A stretch of DNA of 64,000 nucleotides from Bacillota bacterium (GCA_023397655.1 JAEWTW010000026.1:248001-312000); one strand, 5' to 3'. Positions 32,009 through 41,027 are shown, numbered from the stretch's first letter. Notes: a model not told the origin generated them from the letters alone. Numbers and translations are program-made.

Positions 32009-34081
32009 TCATCGGACCGGCTCAAACTCGATCCGTGGCGGATACACGCTGACGCTCACCAAACGCACACGCATTTCGTCGCCCAGACTGATGCGGCGGC
32101 GCGTACGCTCTCCCACCACGCAAAACATCTTTTCGTTGTATACATAGTAGTCGTCCTGTAAGGACGATAATGGTATCACACCCTCAATGGTATTGTCAAG
32201 TTCGACGAAAAACACGTTTCGGGACACGCCGCTGACCACACCGTCAAACTCCTGCCCCTCCTTACCGTACATGAACTCAGCCTTTTTCATGTCATCCGCC
32301 GCTCGCTCGGCTTCCATCGCCACACGCTCTCTGATGCTGGATTGGCGCGATATGTCGCCCACGCGCGCCTCCAGCGATTCCACCGCCTTCTTAGTCAACC
32401 GCCCCGTCAGATCGCTCTTCACCACGCGATGTACCGCCAAGTCCGGATACCGCCGTATCGGAGACGTGAAGTGACAGTAATACTGAAAACTGAGGCCAAA
32501 ATGTCCCTTGCACTCCGGGCTGTACTCCGCTTTCCTGAGCGACCGCAGCAGTATCTGATTCACGATGTTCTCGTGCGGCGTGCCCTTGACGTCATTGAGT
32601 ATCCCTTGCAGCGCCTTGGGATGCACGGTCTCCATCTTTCCCTTCACCTTGCCAAAGTTGGCGTAGAATGCGAGGAAAATCTCCATCTTCTCATCCGCGG
32701 GCTGTTCGTGGACGCGGTATACAAACGGCAGCTGCCGCCAGTAATACGTCTCCGCTACCGTCTTGTTGGCCGACAGCATAAACTCCTCGATCAGCCGCTC
32801 AGCCTCCCCCCGGTCACGCGGTCCCACACCGGTCACGCGGCCCTTTTCGTCGTATTGAAATGCCGACTCCTCCAGGTCGAAGTCGATGCTGCCCTTTTCC
32901 TCACGCAGCTGCCGCAGTATCTGCGCCAATTCGCGCATTTTCAGCAGGTCGTCCAAAATATCCGCATACTTCTCGCGCAGCGTCTCATCGCCGTCAAATA
33001 TCGCGTTGACGTCGGAATATGTCATGCGGTGTTTTGAGCGGATGATGCTCTGCGCCTGCCGCGAGTCGATGATGTGCCCACGCTCGTCCAGTGTCATGAT
33101 ACAGGACAGTGTCAGCTTGTCAGTCCCTTCCGACAGCGAGCAAACGCCATTGGACAGCTCCTTGGGCAGCATCGGGATGACGGTATCCGCCAGATATACA
33201 GAGGTGCCGCGCTTCAGCGCCTCCTTGTCCAGCTTGGAGCCCTCCGTTACATACTGTGCCACGTCGGCGATATGCACACCCAGCTCCCAGCCGTTGTCCA
33301 GACGGGTTATTGAGACGGCATCATCCAAATCCTTTGCGTCTGCACCGTCTATGGTGAATACGATGCGGTCTCGCCAGTCCTCGCGCCCCTGCGCTGAAAT
33401 GCGCCGCGACGCCGCGCGCTGCGCTTCCGCCTTCACCTCGTCCGGAAAGTCCTCGGGCAGCTCATACTGACGTATCAGGCTTTTCAGTTCTACCTGAGCC
33501 AGCCCCGCCTTGCCCAACACTTCCACAATGTGCCCCTCGGCGCTTTCCCCGTTTCTGGCGCGCTTCTTAATATCCACGACCACCTTGACGCCGTCCTTTG
33601 CACCGTCCACGCCCTTCTTGGACACGCGCACCTCGTCCAGCCGTTCGTCATCCGGCCGCACATAGCGCCCCATCAGCGTACCCACCAGCCGCGTCTGCTT
33701 CTCCTCCAGTATGTCGACGACTTCACCCTCCCGGCGGCGATCCGTCTCCGCTTCCGAAAGCTGCCGCACCACCACCAGGTCGCCGTGCATCGCGCCGCCC
33801 TTGCTGTCCGCGGATATGAATATGTCGCCGTCGGCATCCAGCAGAAACGCAAAACCGGAACGCTTCACATCCAGCCGCCCGGTATACAATCCAAACCGTC
33901 CGGGCAGAAACAGCTTGCCTTTCTTTGAGCGCAGCACCTTGCCCTGCGTTATCATTCGCTGCACCGTCTCCCGCACTTCGGCCGGGTTCTCTTCCGGTCC
34001 CAGAGCGCCCAGCAGCTCGTCAAAATCCATTTTCTTATCATGCGAGCCCAGCTCGTTGATGATCCATTCTCCTAAATCCAA
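32009..34081 (-). CDS. rnr: Ribonuclease R
   Basis: This is a 690-residue 3'-5' exoribonuclease with an N-terminal winged-helix, cold-shock domains, a central RNB domain carrying the metal-binding aspartates (TIDGADAKDLDDAVSI) and a C-terminal S1 domain. It degrades structured RNA and, with tmRNA/SmpB, non-stop mRNAs, which fits its position between secG and smpB. The start is a TTG at 34081, six bases after GAGGAG. Length is near the usual 700-800. Confidence 0.95.
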   Translation of the reverse strand: MDLGEWIINELGSHDKKMDFDELLGALGPEENPAEVRETVQRMITQGKVLRSKKGKLFLPGRFGLYTGRLDVKRSGFAFLLDADGDIFISADSKGGAMHGDLVVVRQLSEAETDRRREGEVVDILEEKQTRLVGTLMGRYVRPDDERLDEVRVSKKGVDGAKDGVKVVVDIKKRARNGESAEGHIVEVLGKAGLAQVELKSLIRQYELPEDFPDEVKAEAQRAASRRISAQGREDWRDRIVFTIDGADAKDLDDAVSITRLDNGWELGVHIADVAQYVTEGSKLDKEALKRGTSVYLADTVIPMLPKELSNGVCSLSEGTDKLTLSCIMTLDERGHIIDSRQAQSIIRSKHRMTYSDVNAIFDGDETLREKYADILDDLLKMRELAQILRQLREEKGSIDFDLEESAFQYDEKGRVTGVGPRDRGEAERLIEEFMLSANKTVAETYYWRQLPFVYRVHEQPADEKMEIFLAFYANFGKVKGKMETVHPKALQGILNDVKGTPHENIVNQILLRSLRKAEYSPECKGHFGLSFQYYCHFTSPIRRYPDLAVHRVVKSDLTGRLTKKAVESLEARVGDISRQSSIRERVAMEAERAADDMKKAEFMYGKEGQEFDGVVSGVSRNVFFVELDNTIEGVIPLSSLQDDYYVYNEKMFCVVGERTRRRISLGDEMRVRLVSVSVYPPRIEFEPVR

Positions 34082-34188
34082 CTTTATCTCCTCTTTATAT
34101 CTGATAATATGTTTATGTTATGCAAAAGGCCCGCTTTCCTTCCAGCGCCTGCCGGCAAATCACTTTATTATTGCCATGCAAACCAAAA

Positions 34189-34216
34189 ACGCCTTCCCGT
34201 AAATTCGGAAAGGCGT
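34189..34216 (-). terminator. Intrinsic terminator after secG
   Basis: On the minus strand ACGCCTTTCC and GGGAAGGCGT pair around a short loop and are followed by TTTTTGG. It lies 26 bases after the secG stop and before rnr, so rnr likely has its own promoter or relies on readthrough. Confidence 0.65.
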
Positions 34217-34241
34217 CAACAGCTTGGGTCCTTTTTTAAAG

Positions 34242-34619
34242 TCACTCTGTTTGAGTCCCGTCAGTCTGTTCCGCTTCAGGAGAAACTACTGCCGATGCGT
34301 CCGGCGATGCCGACTCAGTCACGGCCGCAGTGGGCGTGGCCTGAGGCGTGGCGGCATTGGCCGCGTTGGGCATCACATACACCTGGATGAGCACCAGCGC
34401 GATCGCGAGCACCATGATGCCCACAGCCGCAATCTTCGTAAGTTTCTTAAGCGTTCCCTCATATGTTTTCGCTTTGCTCTTTCCAAGGAAAGACTCAGCG
34501 GCGCCGCCAATGTCACCCGTCAGCCCGGCGCTCTTGCCCGACTGAAGCAGTACAACGGCGATCATAAACAATGAGAACAGACACAGGACAATTTCGATGA
34601 CAAGCACTAATGCGGCCAT
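34242..34619 (-). CDS. secG: Protein translocase subunit SecG
   Basis: This is a 125-residue protein. The ATG at 34619 follows GGAGGTTGAA; a TTG four codons earlier would overlap that site. The first 75 residues are canonical SecG: two membrane helices flanking VVLLQSGKSAGLTGDIGGAA. The last 50 are an unusual Ala/Thr/Pro/Glu-rich tail (ATPQATPTAAVTESASPDAS), longer than most SecG proteins. The tail should face outward and has no known role. Confidence 0.9.
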   Translation of the reverse strand: MAALVLVIEIVLCLFSLFMIAVVLLQSGKSAGLTGDIGGAAESFLGKSKAKTYEGTLKKLTKIAAVGIMVLAIALVLIQVYVMPNAANAATPQATPTAAVTESASPDASAVVSPEAEQTDGTQTE

Positions 34620-34755
34620 TTCAACCTCCAAAAAATCTACAGCAGAGGTATTTTAACATGCTGTATATTAAAAAGCAAGCAAAAAAATCGGGCTTTTATC
34701 CGGCTATTTCTCCGAAAAAGGCAAAGGAAATATATATTTATTATTGATTGATATA

Positions 34756-34807
34756 TTGACAATCAGAGTTAGCCATGTTAAACTTTCTTTAGTTAGAAGT
34801 GGCTAAC
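34756..34807 (+). promoter_or_regulatory. feoA promoter with metal-regulator-type operators
   Basis: TTGACA (34756-34761) and GTTAAAC-type -10 (about 34778) are 16 bases apart. GTTAG-AAGTGG-CTAAC (34792-34807) is a 5-6-5 inverted repeat of the TTAG-N6-CTAA form recognised by DtxR/IdeR-like iron repressors. A weaker copy, GTTAGCCATGTTAAAC, overlaps the -10. Repression by iron is the likely mode. Confidence 0.55.
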
Positions 34808-34839
34808 ATCAATGAAGCTGCTTGCAGGAGGAAAATTAA

Positions 34840-35049
34840 ATGCCGCTGACTCTGGTCAATGAGGGAGAACAGGTTAACATCAAGAAAATATCCGGCAAGG
34901 ACGATACCATTCGTTTTCTGAACCGCCTCGGGTTTGTGGAAGGCGAGCAGATTTCCATCGTTTCGCGGATCGCCGGTAACCTGATCGTCAACGTAAAGGA
35001 TACCCGGGTGGCGCTGGACAAGGCACTGGCCAACCGCATCGCTGTCTGA
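34840..35049 (+). CDS. feoA: Ferrous iron transport accessory protein FeoA
   Basis: This 69-residue SH3-like protein has the family pattern MPLTLVNEGEQVNIKKISGK, then LNRLGFVEGEQISIVSR. GCAGGAGG precedes the ATG. FeoA helps the FeoB GTPase permease import Fe(II). No feoB follows in this window, which is unusual. The gene may serve a feoB elsewhere or act in regulation. Confidence 0.9.
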   Translation: MPLTLVNEGEQVNIKKISGKDDTIRFLNRLGFVEGEQISIVSRIAGNLIVNVKDTRVALDKALANRIAV

Positions 35050-35068
35050 GCACAGCCGCCCATAACCC

Positions 35069-35085
35069 GGATGCGTCAAGCATCC
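35069..35085 (+). terminator. Possible terminator after feoA
   Basis: GGATGC-GTCAA-GCATCC is followed by ATATATTTT. The stem is short and the T run interrupted, so strength is uncertain. It suggests the next small gene is transcribed on its own. Confidence 0.4.
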
Positions 35086-35103
35086 ATATATTTTGGTAAT
35101 AAA

Positions 35104-35119
35104 GTTAGCTCGCGCTAAT
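35104..35119 (+). promoter_or_regulatory. Second TTAG-N6-CTAA operator
   Basis: GTTAG-CTCGCG-CTAAT has the same half-sites and spacing as the site at 34792-34807. It lies 18 bases before the start codon of the Cys-rich membrane peptide, so the same regulator probably controls both genes. Confidence 0.5.
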
Positions 35120-35136
35120 ATAGGAGAGTGGTTCCC

Positions 35137-35301
35137 ATGATCGATTATATCATACTGGCCGTTATCGTCGCTGCTCTGGCTTTTACGGTATTTCGTCTGA
35201 TACGCCGAAGGCAAAAGGGCGAATCCCATTGTGCAGGCTGCAGCGGCTGCGCTCACGCCTCATCGTGCGCTTCATCGGACGAGGCACAGCATCGCCGTTA
35301 G
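35137..35301 (+). CDS. FeoB-associated Cys-rich membrane peptide
   Basis: This 54-residue protein starts MIDYIILAVIVAALAFTVFR, a single membrane helix, then RRRQKGES and the cysteine cluster HCAGCSGCAHASSCASS. This matches the small FeoB-associated Cys-rich proteins (PF12669 type) usually encoded right after feoB. AGGAGAG precedes the ATG. A metal-handling or redox role at the membrane is likely. The absence of feoB beside it is notable. Confidence 0.8.
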   Translation: MIDYIILAVIVAALAFTVFRLIRRRQKGESHCAGCSGCAHASSCASSDEAQHRR

Positions 35302-35345
35302 AATTAGCTTCTCACTGTCATAAGTATATACATCCAACAGTAAGG

Positions 35346-35365
35346 GCCCCGTTTCGGGGCTTTTA
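35346..35365 (+). terminator. Intrinsic terminator
   Basis: GCCCCG-TTT-CGGGGC is followed by TTTTATT. It ends the feoA/Cys-rich peptide unit. Confidence 0.85.
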
Positions 35366-35409
35366 TTGTGCCACGGTTATCGATGTTAAAACAATGGTAT
35401 GATGGGCGG

Positions 35410-35685
35410 CTAAGTGAGTATCAGCTTCAGCAGCAGCAGCAAGATAACGCCGGGCAGGCCGAAATACCCGGCAATCACAGCGCTCAAAGGGTTGATCGCG
35501 ATGGTGACAGAAAAAATGCCGCCGACCAGATTGATGATCACCAGCATCAGACCGCCGAGCAGTCCGTTTGTCAGCAGCTTCATGATGAACTTTAAGGGGG
35601 CGAGCAGCAGCCACCCGGAAAAATACAGAAGTATGAGGCCAAGTGCGAAGAACAGTACTACCTGGAAATCAATGCCCAGCCCCAT
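35410..35685 (-). CDS. bofA: Pro-sigma-K processing inhibitor BofA family protein
   Basis: This 91-residue integral membrane protein ends in INPLSAVIAGYFGLPGVILL, the hallmark of BofA. In Bacillus BofA holds the SpoIVFB protease inactive in the outer forespore membrane until late sporulation. Its presence suggests the organism can form spores, although BofA-like proteins also occur in some non-sporulating Firmicutes. AAGGGGG precedes the ATG. Confidence 0.85.
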   Translation of the reverse strand: MGLGIDFQVVLFFALGLILLYFSGWLLLAPLKFIMKLLTNGLLGGLMLVIINLVGGIFSVTIAINPLSAVIAGYFGLPGVILLLLLKLILT

Positions 35686-35744
35686 TCAGTGTCGCCCCCT
35701 TAAAGCCGCATGGTATATATCATATTATGCGGCAGGCGGCGTCT

Positions 35745-36662
35745 CTATGACGGCAGATCCTCCTGCCTGACGACCAGCGCGCCCGCTCCGAACATGCACG
35801 CCCTGTGCCACGTGCTGCTGCTGAAATCCTCGATTTCCTTCGCCTGCTGCCCGTCTGCGCCCGCGTTATAGCACAGCCCGTCTTTCAGCGTATAATAAAG
35901 TCCGCTCCGGTTCACGTTGAAGCCAGTGCAGGGCTTGTCCGTCAGCGTCTCCAGCGTTTCTGGGTCTATTTCCAGCGCCATGCGCTTCAGCAAACCGTCC
36001 GTGCCGTCGATGAAGTAGATCACGTCGTCGATGATATAGAACATGTCAACCGGTTTGTCGTAAAGCACGCTCTGATTCGCGCCGTCCAAGTCCGCCCGCC
36101 AAAGCTGCCCGCCGGCAGTGTCCAGCCAATACAGCTTTTCTCCGTAAACGTTGAGGCAGGTCGCGTTGCTGATCGGCGTCAATTCAACAGCCGACCCGTC
36201 CAGAGACGCACAGCCCACAGAGCCGCCGCTGATGTAATACATTCTGTCTCCCGAAAGCCTGAGCAGCGTATATTCACCTTCCATCAGCCGTTCCGGCTGC
36301 GGCGCGGCCACGTTCGTACGGTAAATACCGTCCTCCAGACAGTAATACAGTGTGCCGTCCTTCAGGTTCATATACAGCCCGGCTTCGTCCATCACCAGGC
36401 TGCTCTCCTGCGTATCCGGATTGGACCTGACCAGACTCCCCTTCGGATAGACATCTCCCCCCGTATAGTAGAAGAGCAGGTCGTCGCCGTCCTTCACCGC
36501 AAAGCCGCCGTTCAATATGTTGCCCGTCGTGGTGCCGCCATCCAGCGGTTCTGGCTGTTCCTCTCCGCCGCCGATGCCAAACATATCGGACAAAGACGTG
36601 CAACCCGCCAGCGCCAGCAACACAGTCAACGATAACGCCGCCGCGGCTCTTTTCCATCGCAT
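35745..36662 (-). CDS. DUF5050-type beta-propeller lipoprotein
   Basis: This 305-residue protein has a lipobox (SLTVLLALAGC), so it is attached to the outer face of the membrane at Cys21. The rest consists of repeats with YY...DGIYRT and LYWLDTAGGQLWRADLDG patterns, typical of the DUF5050/TolB-like propeller. No catalytic residues are apparent, and a binding or sensing role is possible. GGAGG precedes the ATG. It lies downstream of fba but is separated from it by a terminator. Confidence 0.7.
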   Translation of the reverse strand: MRWKRAAAALSLTVLLALAGCTSLSDMFGIGGGEEQPEPLDGGTTTGNILNGGFAVKDGDDLLFYYTGGDVYPKGSLVRSNPDTQESSLVMDEAGLYMNLKDGTLYYCLEDGIYRTNVAAPQPERLMEGEYTLLRLSGDRMYYISGGSVGCASLDGSAVELTPISNATCLNVYGEKLYWLDTAGGQLWRADLDGANQSVLYDKPVDMFYIIDDVIYFIDGTDGLLKRMALEIDPETLETLTDKPCTGFNVNRSGLYYTLKDGLCYNAGADGQQAKEIEDFSSSTWHRACMFGAGALVVRQEDLPS

Positions 36663-36680
36663 GGTTATACCTCCACTGCC

Positions 36681-36718
36681 AAGAAAAAATCCGGCGTTCG
36701 TTCACCAAACGCCGGATT
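36681..36718 (-). terminator. Intrinsic terminator after fba
   Basis: On the minus strand AATCCGGCGTT and AACGCCGGATT form an 11-pair stem followed by TTTTTTCTT. It lies 16 bases after the fba stop. Confidence 0.9.
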
Positions 36719-36733
36719 GTGTTTATCTCATTG

Positions 36734-37663
36734 TCACGCTTTGCCCGCGCAGCCCAGCACCACTTCAATCTTGTGCTTGACCATATCTTTAATGGCGGTA
36801 CGCGCCGGTTTCAGATACTGCCGGGGGTCGAAGTGAGACGGATTCTCCGCAAAGTATTTGCGCAGCGTGCCTGTCATGGCCAGACGCAGGTCGGAGTCGA
36901 TGTTGATCTTGCAGACCGCGCTCTTAGCCGCCTGACGCAGCATCGCTTCCGGAACGCCCTGTGCGCCCGGCATGCTGCCGCCGTACTGGTTGATCATCTC
37001 AACATATTCCGGGATAACGGACGATGCGCCGTGCAGCACGATCGGGAAACCGGGTATCTTCTTTTCGATCTCTTCCAGTATGTCAAAACGCAGCTTGGGC
37101 TCACCCTTAAATTTGAACGCGCCGTGGCTCGTCCCGATAGCGATGGCCAAAGAATCAACGCCTGTTTTGCTGACGAACTCTTCCACTTCGCCGGGATGGG
37201 TATAGGACGAATCCTCAGCCGATACGCTGATTTCGTCTTCCACACCGGCCAGACGTCCCAGCTCCGCTTCCACCACCACGCCGCGGTCGTGCGCGTACTC
37301 AACAACCTTTTTGGTCAGCGCGATGTTGTCCTCAAACGAGTGATGCGAACCGTCGATCATGACGGACGTGAAGCCGCCGTCGATGCAGTCCTTGCAGGTC
37401 TCGAATGTGTCACCGTGATCGAGGTGCAGGCAGATCGGCAGGCCGGTGTCTTCCAGCGCCGCTTCCACGAGCTTGCGCAGATAGATCGGGTTGGCATAGG
37501 CGCGCGCACCCTTGGAAACCTGAAGAATCAGCGGAGCGTTCAGTTCCTTGGCCGCCTCGGTGATGCCCTGGACGATTTCCATGTTGTTCACGTTGAACGC
37601 GCCGATCGCGTAGCCGCCTTCGTACGCCTTCTTAAACATCTCGGTTGTGGTTACTAATGGCAT
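36734..37663 (-). CDS. fba: Class II fructose-1,6-bisphosphate aldolase
   Basis: This 309-residue zinc-dependent aldolase splits fructose-1,6-bisphosphate in glycolysis and works in reverse in gluconeogenesis. Zinc-ligand and active-site motifs are visible: CLHLDHGDTFE, IDGSHHSFEDN, GTSHGAFKFKGE and LHGASSVIPEY. AAGGAGG precedes the ATG. Length is normal for the bacterial short class IIB enzymes. It is a single-gene unit with its own terminator. Confidence 0.95.
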   Translation of the reverse strand: MPLVTTTEMFKKAYEGGYAIGAFNVNNMEIVQGITEAAKELNAPLILQVSKGARAYANPIYLRKLVEAALEDTGLPICLHLDHGDTFETCKDCIDGGFTSVMIDGSHHSFEDNIALTKKVVEYAHDRGVVVEAELGRLAGVEDEISVSAEDSSYTHPGEVEEFVSKTGVDSLAIAIGTSHGAFKFKGEPKLRFDILEEIEKKIPGFPIVLHGASSVIPEYVEMINQYGGSMPGAQGVPEAMLRQAAKSAVCKINIDSDLRLAMTGTLRKYFAENPSHFDPRQYLKPARTAIKDMVKHKIEVVLGCAGKA

Positions 37664-37871
37664 TGTTATTCCTCCTTATTAAATCGAAATAAAAATCGAT
37701 ATACCCCTTAATAGCGTATTATATATTATATTGTCACCCTTTTAAAGAAAAAAATCTAGCTCGCTGCGAAATAATTGCCATGAAGTGTCTCCCAGCTTGC
37801 GAAACGCACCCTGTGCATGATAACATCTGCATATAACTATTTTCGTTTTAATTGACAGCGGAGGAACCGAT

Positions 37872-38282
37872 ATGCTGCATGTGGTCGTGGTGGACGCGCA
37901 GGGCGGAGGGCTGGGCGCATCCGTTGTAAAGAAACTGACCGAAAAATGTGATGACCGCATCCGCCTGACCGCGGTCGGTGTCAATGCAGCCGCCACCGCC
38001 GCAATGAAAAGGAGCGGCGCGCACACATGCCACACCGGCGAACGCGCTGTATGCGCATACGCGCAGGAAGCGGACATCATCGTGGGCGGTCTGGGCATCA
38101 TCGCGGCCGGCGGCATGCTGGGAGCCATCACGCCGCGCATGGCGTGCGCCATTTCCGAAAGCCCTGCCAAAAAGGTGCTGATTCCCATATCCCGGTGCAA
38201 CTTCATCATTCCCGGCACAGCCGACATGCCCGCCAAAGAGCTGATCGAGCTGGCGGTTCAGGCCGTGACTGATCTAATTTAA
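37872..38282 (+). CDS. DUF3842 family protein
   Basis: This 136-residue protein starts MLHVVVVDAQGGGLGASVVK, with a glycine-rich loop after a hydrophobic strand suggesting a nucleotide-binding Rossmann-like fold. It continues with ADIIVGGLGIIAAGGMLGAI and a conserved SRCNFIIPG. These features match DUF3842, a Firmicute family with no known function. GCGGAGG precedes the ATG. Its last nine bases overlap the end of the convergent gene. Confidence 0.75.
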   Translation: MLHVVVVDAQGGGLGASVVKKLTEKCDDRIRLTAVGVNAAATAAMKRSGAHTCHTGERAVCAYAQEADIIVGGLGIIAAGGMLGAITPRMACAISESPAKKVLIPISRCNFIIPGTADMPAKELIELAVQAVTDLI

Positions 38283-39107
38283 AGCCGCGATCACTGACCG
38301 CTGCAGCGCTCCCGCATCGCATTCATCCACTGTCTCAGCGTCCGGCGCGATGCAGTACATCATCACCGTACAGTCATATTCGGGAAAGTATTTTGCGTAT
38401 ATCCTCCCCGCCATATCCGTTTCCTCAAAACTCGGCTCGGATGTCCGCATCGGCATACCATACTGCAGATAGGCCAGCCTGTTTTCACTGTATGTGTGCG
38501 CCGCGCCGTTGACATGCAGATCCGCGTTGATGCGCGTCCAGCCGCCACTGCCCGCACACACAGCGTTCTCCAGCGTTATCATATCCCTGACCTCGAACAC
38601 CGGATGTTGACACCCGAAGTTCGCCATCACCAGTTGCGTGTAGTCGTATTCCACCGCCGCCGTGACCACATTCATATCGAGTACGCCGCCCTCATCGAAG
38701 CCGAAGGTGCCGCTGTGTTTCTTTACCACATACGCACCGTAAAACGCTGAATACTTGTCGCTGTGGGGATCGTACAGCGACGACGTGCGGGCAGGCAGGT
38801 CAAACGCACCGAAGCTGTACAGTATCGACATATCCGCATTGATGCCCGACCATGCCGAAAAACCGTCCGCGTTGAACACCAGCATCTGCTGATACCAGCC
38901 ATCCGCGCGCGGTATATCGACGCCCATGCCACATTCGCGCATCACACTCTGTTCCATTTGCTGCGCCGAATACACGCCCATCACCACGTGGCTTTGCAGC
39001 AGCGGATACAGCCAGACGAGCGCAAACAGATCCGCCGTGACCACCAGTCCGGCGACGACCCTTCTGATAACGCCCGCCCTGCCAAGCTTTTTGTGCGTTC
39101 CGCTCAT
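38274..39107 (-). CDS. Unrecognised membrane-anchored extracytoplasmic protein
   Basis: This 277-residue protein has an N-terminal helix at about residues 15-40 (VIRRVVAGLVVTADLFALVW) and a soluble domain outside. That domain is rich in Tyr and contains YAKYFPEYDCTVMMYCIAP near the end. I do not recognise a family. AAAGGAGGGAGG precedes the ATG. It is convergent with DUF3842 and shares nine bases with it at the stop codons. Confidence 0.65.
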   Translation of the reverse strand: MSGTHKKLGRAGVIRRVVAGLVVTADLFALVWLYPLLQSHVVMGVYSAQQMEQSVMRECGMGVDIPRADGWYQQMLVFNADGFSAWSGINADMSILYSFGAFDLPARTSSLYDPHSDKYSAFYGAYVVKKHSGTFGFDEGGVLDMNVVTAAVEYDYTQLVMANFGCQHPVFEVRDMITLENAVCAGSGGWTRINADLHVNGAAHTYSENRLAYLQYGMPMRTSEPSFEETDMAGRIYAKYFPEYDCTVMMYCIAPDAETVDECDAGALQRSVIAALN

Positions 39108-39241
39108 GCCGCAAGCCTCCCTCCTTTTATTGTCCCCACTATACCACCTTTATCCGCCGCATACCACTGTCCGGCGCGTTCGTTGACGGCCTGAGCGCAA
39201 AAACGTATAATGAGTGAAGAAACTTGGAACGAGGATTGGCC

Positions 39242-40312
39242 TTGAGAGAAAACAAGAAAATACGCGTTGTCTGCGGCATGTCGGGCGGCGTGGATTCCGC
39301 GGTGGCAGCACATATGTTGAAGCAGCAGGGCTACGACGTGGTCGGCGTATTCATGAAGAACTGGCAGGATGACGGTCAGGGCTGCAACGCCGCACAGGAC
39401 TACGACGACGTCAAATCCGTCTGCCTGACACTGGACATCCCGTACTATACGGTCAACTTCGAGCAGGAGTATTACGACCGCGTTTTCACCTACTTCCTCA
39501 GTGAATACCAGCGCGGACGCACACCCAACCCGGATGTACTGTGCAACTCGGAGATTAAGTTCGCGGCGTTTCTGGACCATGCACGCAGGCTGGGCGCGGA
39601 GAAACTTGCCACCGGCCATTACGCCCGCTCCAACGGGCCGCATCTGCTGCGCGCCGCCGACGTTTCCAAGGACCAGACATACTTCCTCTGCATGCTGTCG
39701 GCTCAGCAGGTGGGCGCGGCCATGTTCCCCATCGGCGATATGCAAAAATCCGAAGTGCGCGCCGTCGCGGCGCAGCTCGGTCTGCGCGTTGCGGAGAAGA
39801 AGGACTCCACCGGCATCTGCTTCATCGGCGAACGCAAGTTCCGTGACTTTCTGTCCGGCTTCCTGCCCGGCAAGCCCGGCGACATCATGACGCCGGACGG
39901 CCGCATCGTGGGGCGGCATCAGGGCGTGATGTATTACACGCTGGGGCAGCGGCGCGGACTTGGCATCGGAGGCCAATCGGACGCGTCCGACGCGCGCTGG
40001 TTCGTGGTGGACAAGGACGTGACGAAGAACATACTCTACGTGGAGCAAGGTGAACCGGATGCGCTGTATTCACAGGCGCTGCTGGCGACGGGCATGAGCT
40101 TCATCAGCAAACCGGAGAGCCGCTCGTTCGACTGCACCGCCAAGGTGCGCTACCGCCAACCGGACCAGCAGGCGCGTGTCACGCTGACGGACGACGGCGC
40201 GCGTGTGGAGTTTGAACAGCGCCAGCGCGCGGTAACGCCCGGCCAATATATCGCGCTGTACATCGGCGACGAATGCATCGGCGGCGGCGTGATTGACGCC
40301 GTATGCCGCTAG
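39242..40312 (+). CDS. mnmA: tRNA-specific 2-thiouridylase MnmA
   Basis: This 356-residue enzyme adds sulfur to U34 of Lys, Glu and Gln tRNAs. The PP-loop GMSGGVDSAVAAHML, the nucleophile Cys in NPDVLCNSEIKF, and the second catalytic Cys in STGICFIGERKF are present, followed by the C-terminal beta-barrel. The TTG at 39242 is chosen because GAGGA lies six bases before it and the protein then begins RENKKIRVVCG; other TTG codons upstream lack a site. Confidence 0.95.
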   Translation: MRENKKIRVVCGMSGGVDSAVAAHMLKQQGYDVVGVFMKNWQDDGQGCNAAQDYDDVKSVCLTLDIPYYTVNFEQEYYDRVFTYFLSEYQRGRTPNPDVLCNSEIKFAAFLDHARRLGAEKLATGHYARSNGPHLLRAADVSKDQTYFLCMLSAQQVGAAMFPIGDMQKSEVRAVAAQLGLRVAEKKDSTGICFIGERKFRDFLSGFLPGKPGDIMTPDGRIVGRHQGVMYYTLGQRRGLGIGGQSDASDARWFVVDKDVTKNILYVEQGEPDALYSQALLATGMSFISKPESRSFDCTAKVRYRQPDQQARVTLTDDGARVEFEQRQRAVTPGQYIALYIGDECIGGGVIDAVCR

Positions 40313-40321
40313 GAGGACAAT

Positions 40322-40999
40322 ATGGCCTATATACCATCTTCCCCCGAGGAAGAGCAGTTTCTGAAAAACTACGACCCCACCAAATACCGCAACCCCGGCG
40401 TCGCGGCGGACACCGCATTGTTTGCCGTGGATGAGGACGGCCTCTCCATACTTCTCATCAAGCGGGGCGGCTACCCTTATAAGGGCTGCTGGGCGCTGCC
40501 GGGCGGCTTCGTGAATTTGGACGAGGACATATTGGACAGCGCCATGCGTGAGTTGGAAGAGGAAACGGGCCTCATCAGCCCCTACATCGAGCAGGTTTTC
40601 GTCTGGGGCAGGCCGGACCGTGACCCGCGCGATCGCGTGATCACCGTCAGCTTCGCGGGGCTGGCTGACCGCAGCCATGTACAAGCCCGCGCGGGTGACG
40701 ACGCGGCGGAAGCGGAGTGGTTCCGAATGTCCGATTACACCTCAGATGAAAAAGGTGGTATGACGGTCATCAGCTATACGCTGACGGGCAGCCAAACGCT
40801 GCATCCCATCGTGACATATCCCATCGGGCAGATGCAGAAAATCGCCCCAGTACAGAGCGGCGGCCTCGCGTTCGACCACGCAGAATCCATCGCGTACTCG
40901 TTCGAATACATCCGCCGCCGTGCGCGAGAGGGTATGCTCAATATTTCGTTTGACACTGAACTAATGAAGGAACTGGCAGGAAAGGCTCTGTTGCTGTAA
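40322..40999 (+). CDS. Nudix hydrolase
   Basis: This 225-residue protein has a complete Nudix box, GGFVNLDEDILDSAMRELEEETGL (its key residues G, the REL-EE core and the final G lie at residues about 61-84). The C-terminal 80 residues include a helical part that recalls the transcription-factor-like Nudix proteins (NrtR type), but I see no clear winged helix. AGGAGGAC lies before the ATG, ten bases after mnmA, so the two are co-transcribed. Substrate is unknown. Confidence 0.85.
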   Translation: MAYIPSSPEEEQFLKNYDPTKYRNPGVAADTALFAVDEDGLSILLIKRGGYPYKGCWALPGGFVNLDEDILDSAMRELEEETGLISPYIEQVFVWGRPDRDPRDRVITVSFAGLADRSHVQARAGDDAAEAEWFRMSDYTSDEKGGMTVISYTLTGSQTLHPIVTYPIGQMQKIAPVQSGGLAFDHAESIAYSFEYIRRRAREGMLNISFDTELMKELAGKALLL

Positions 41000-41027
41000 C
41001 AATCAACCGATAAAATATGCTTATAGA

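Noticed and set aside
39104..40048. Long antisense frame (314 codons) opposite mnmA
   Set aside because: It mirrors the codon structure of the conserved thiouridylase gene, has no ribosome site and shows no family features.
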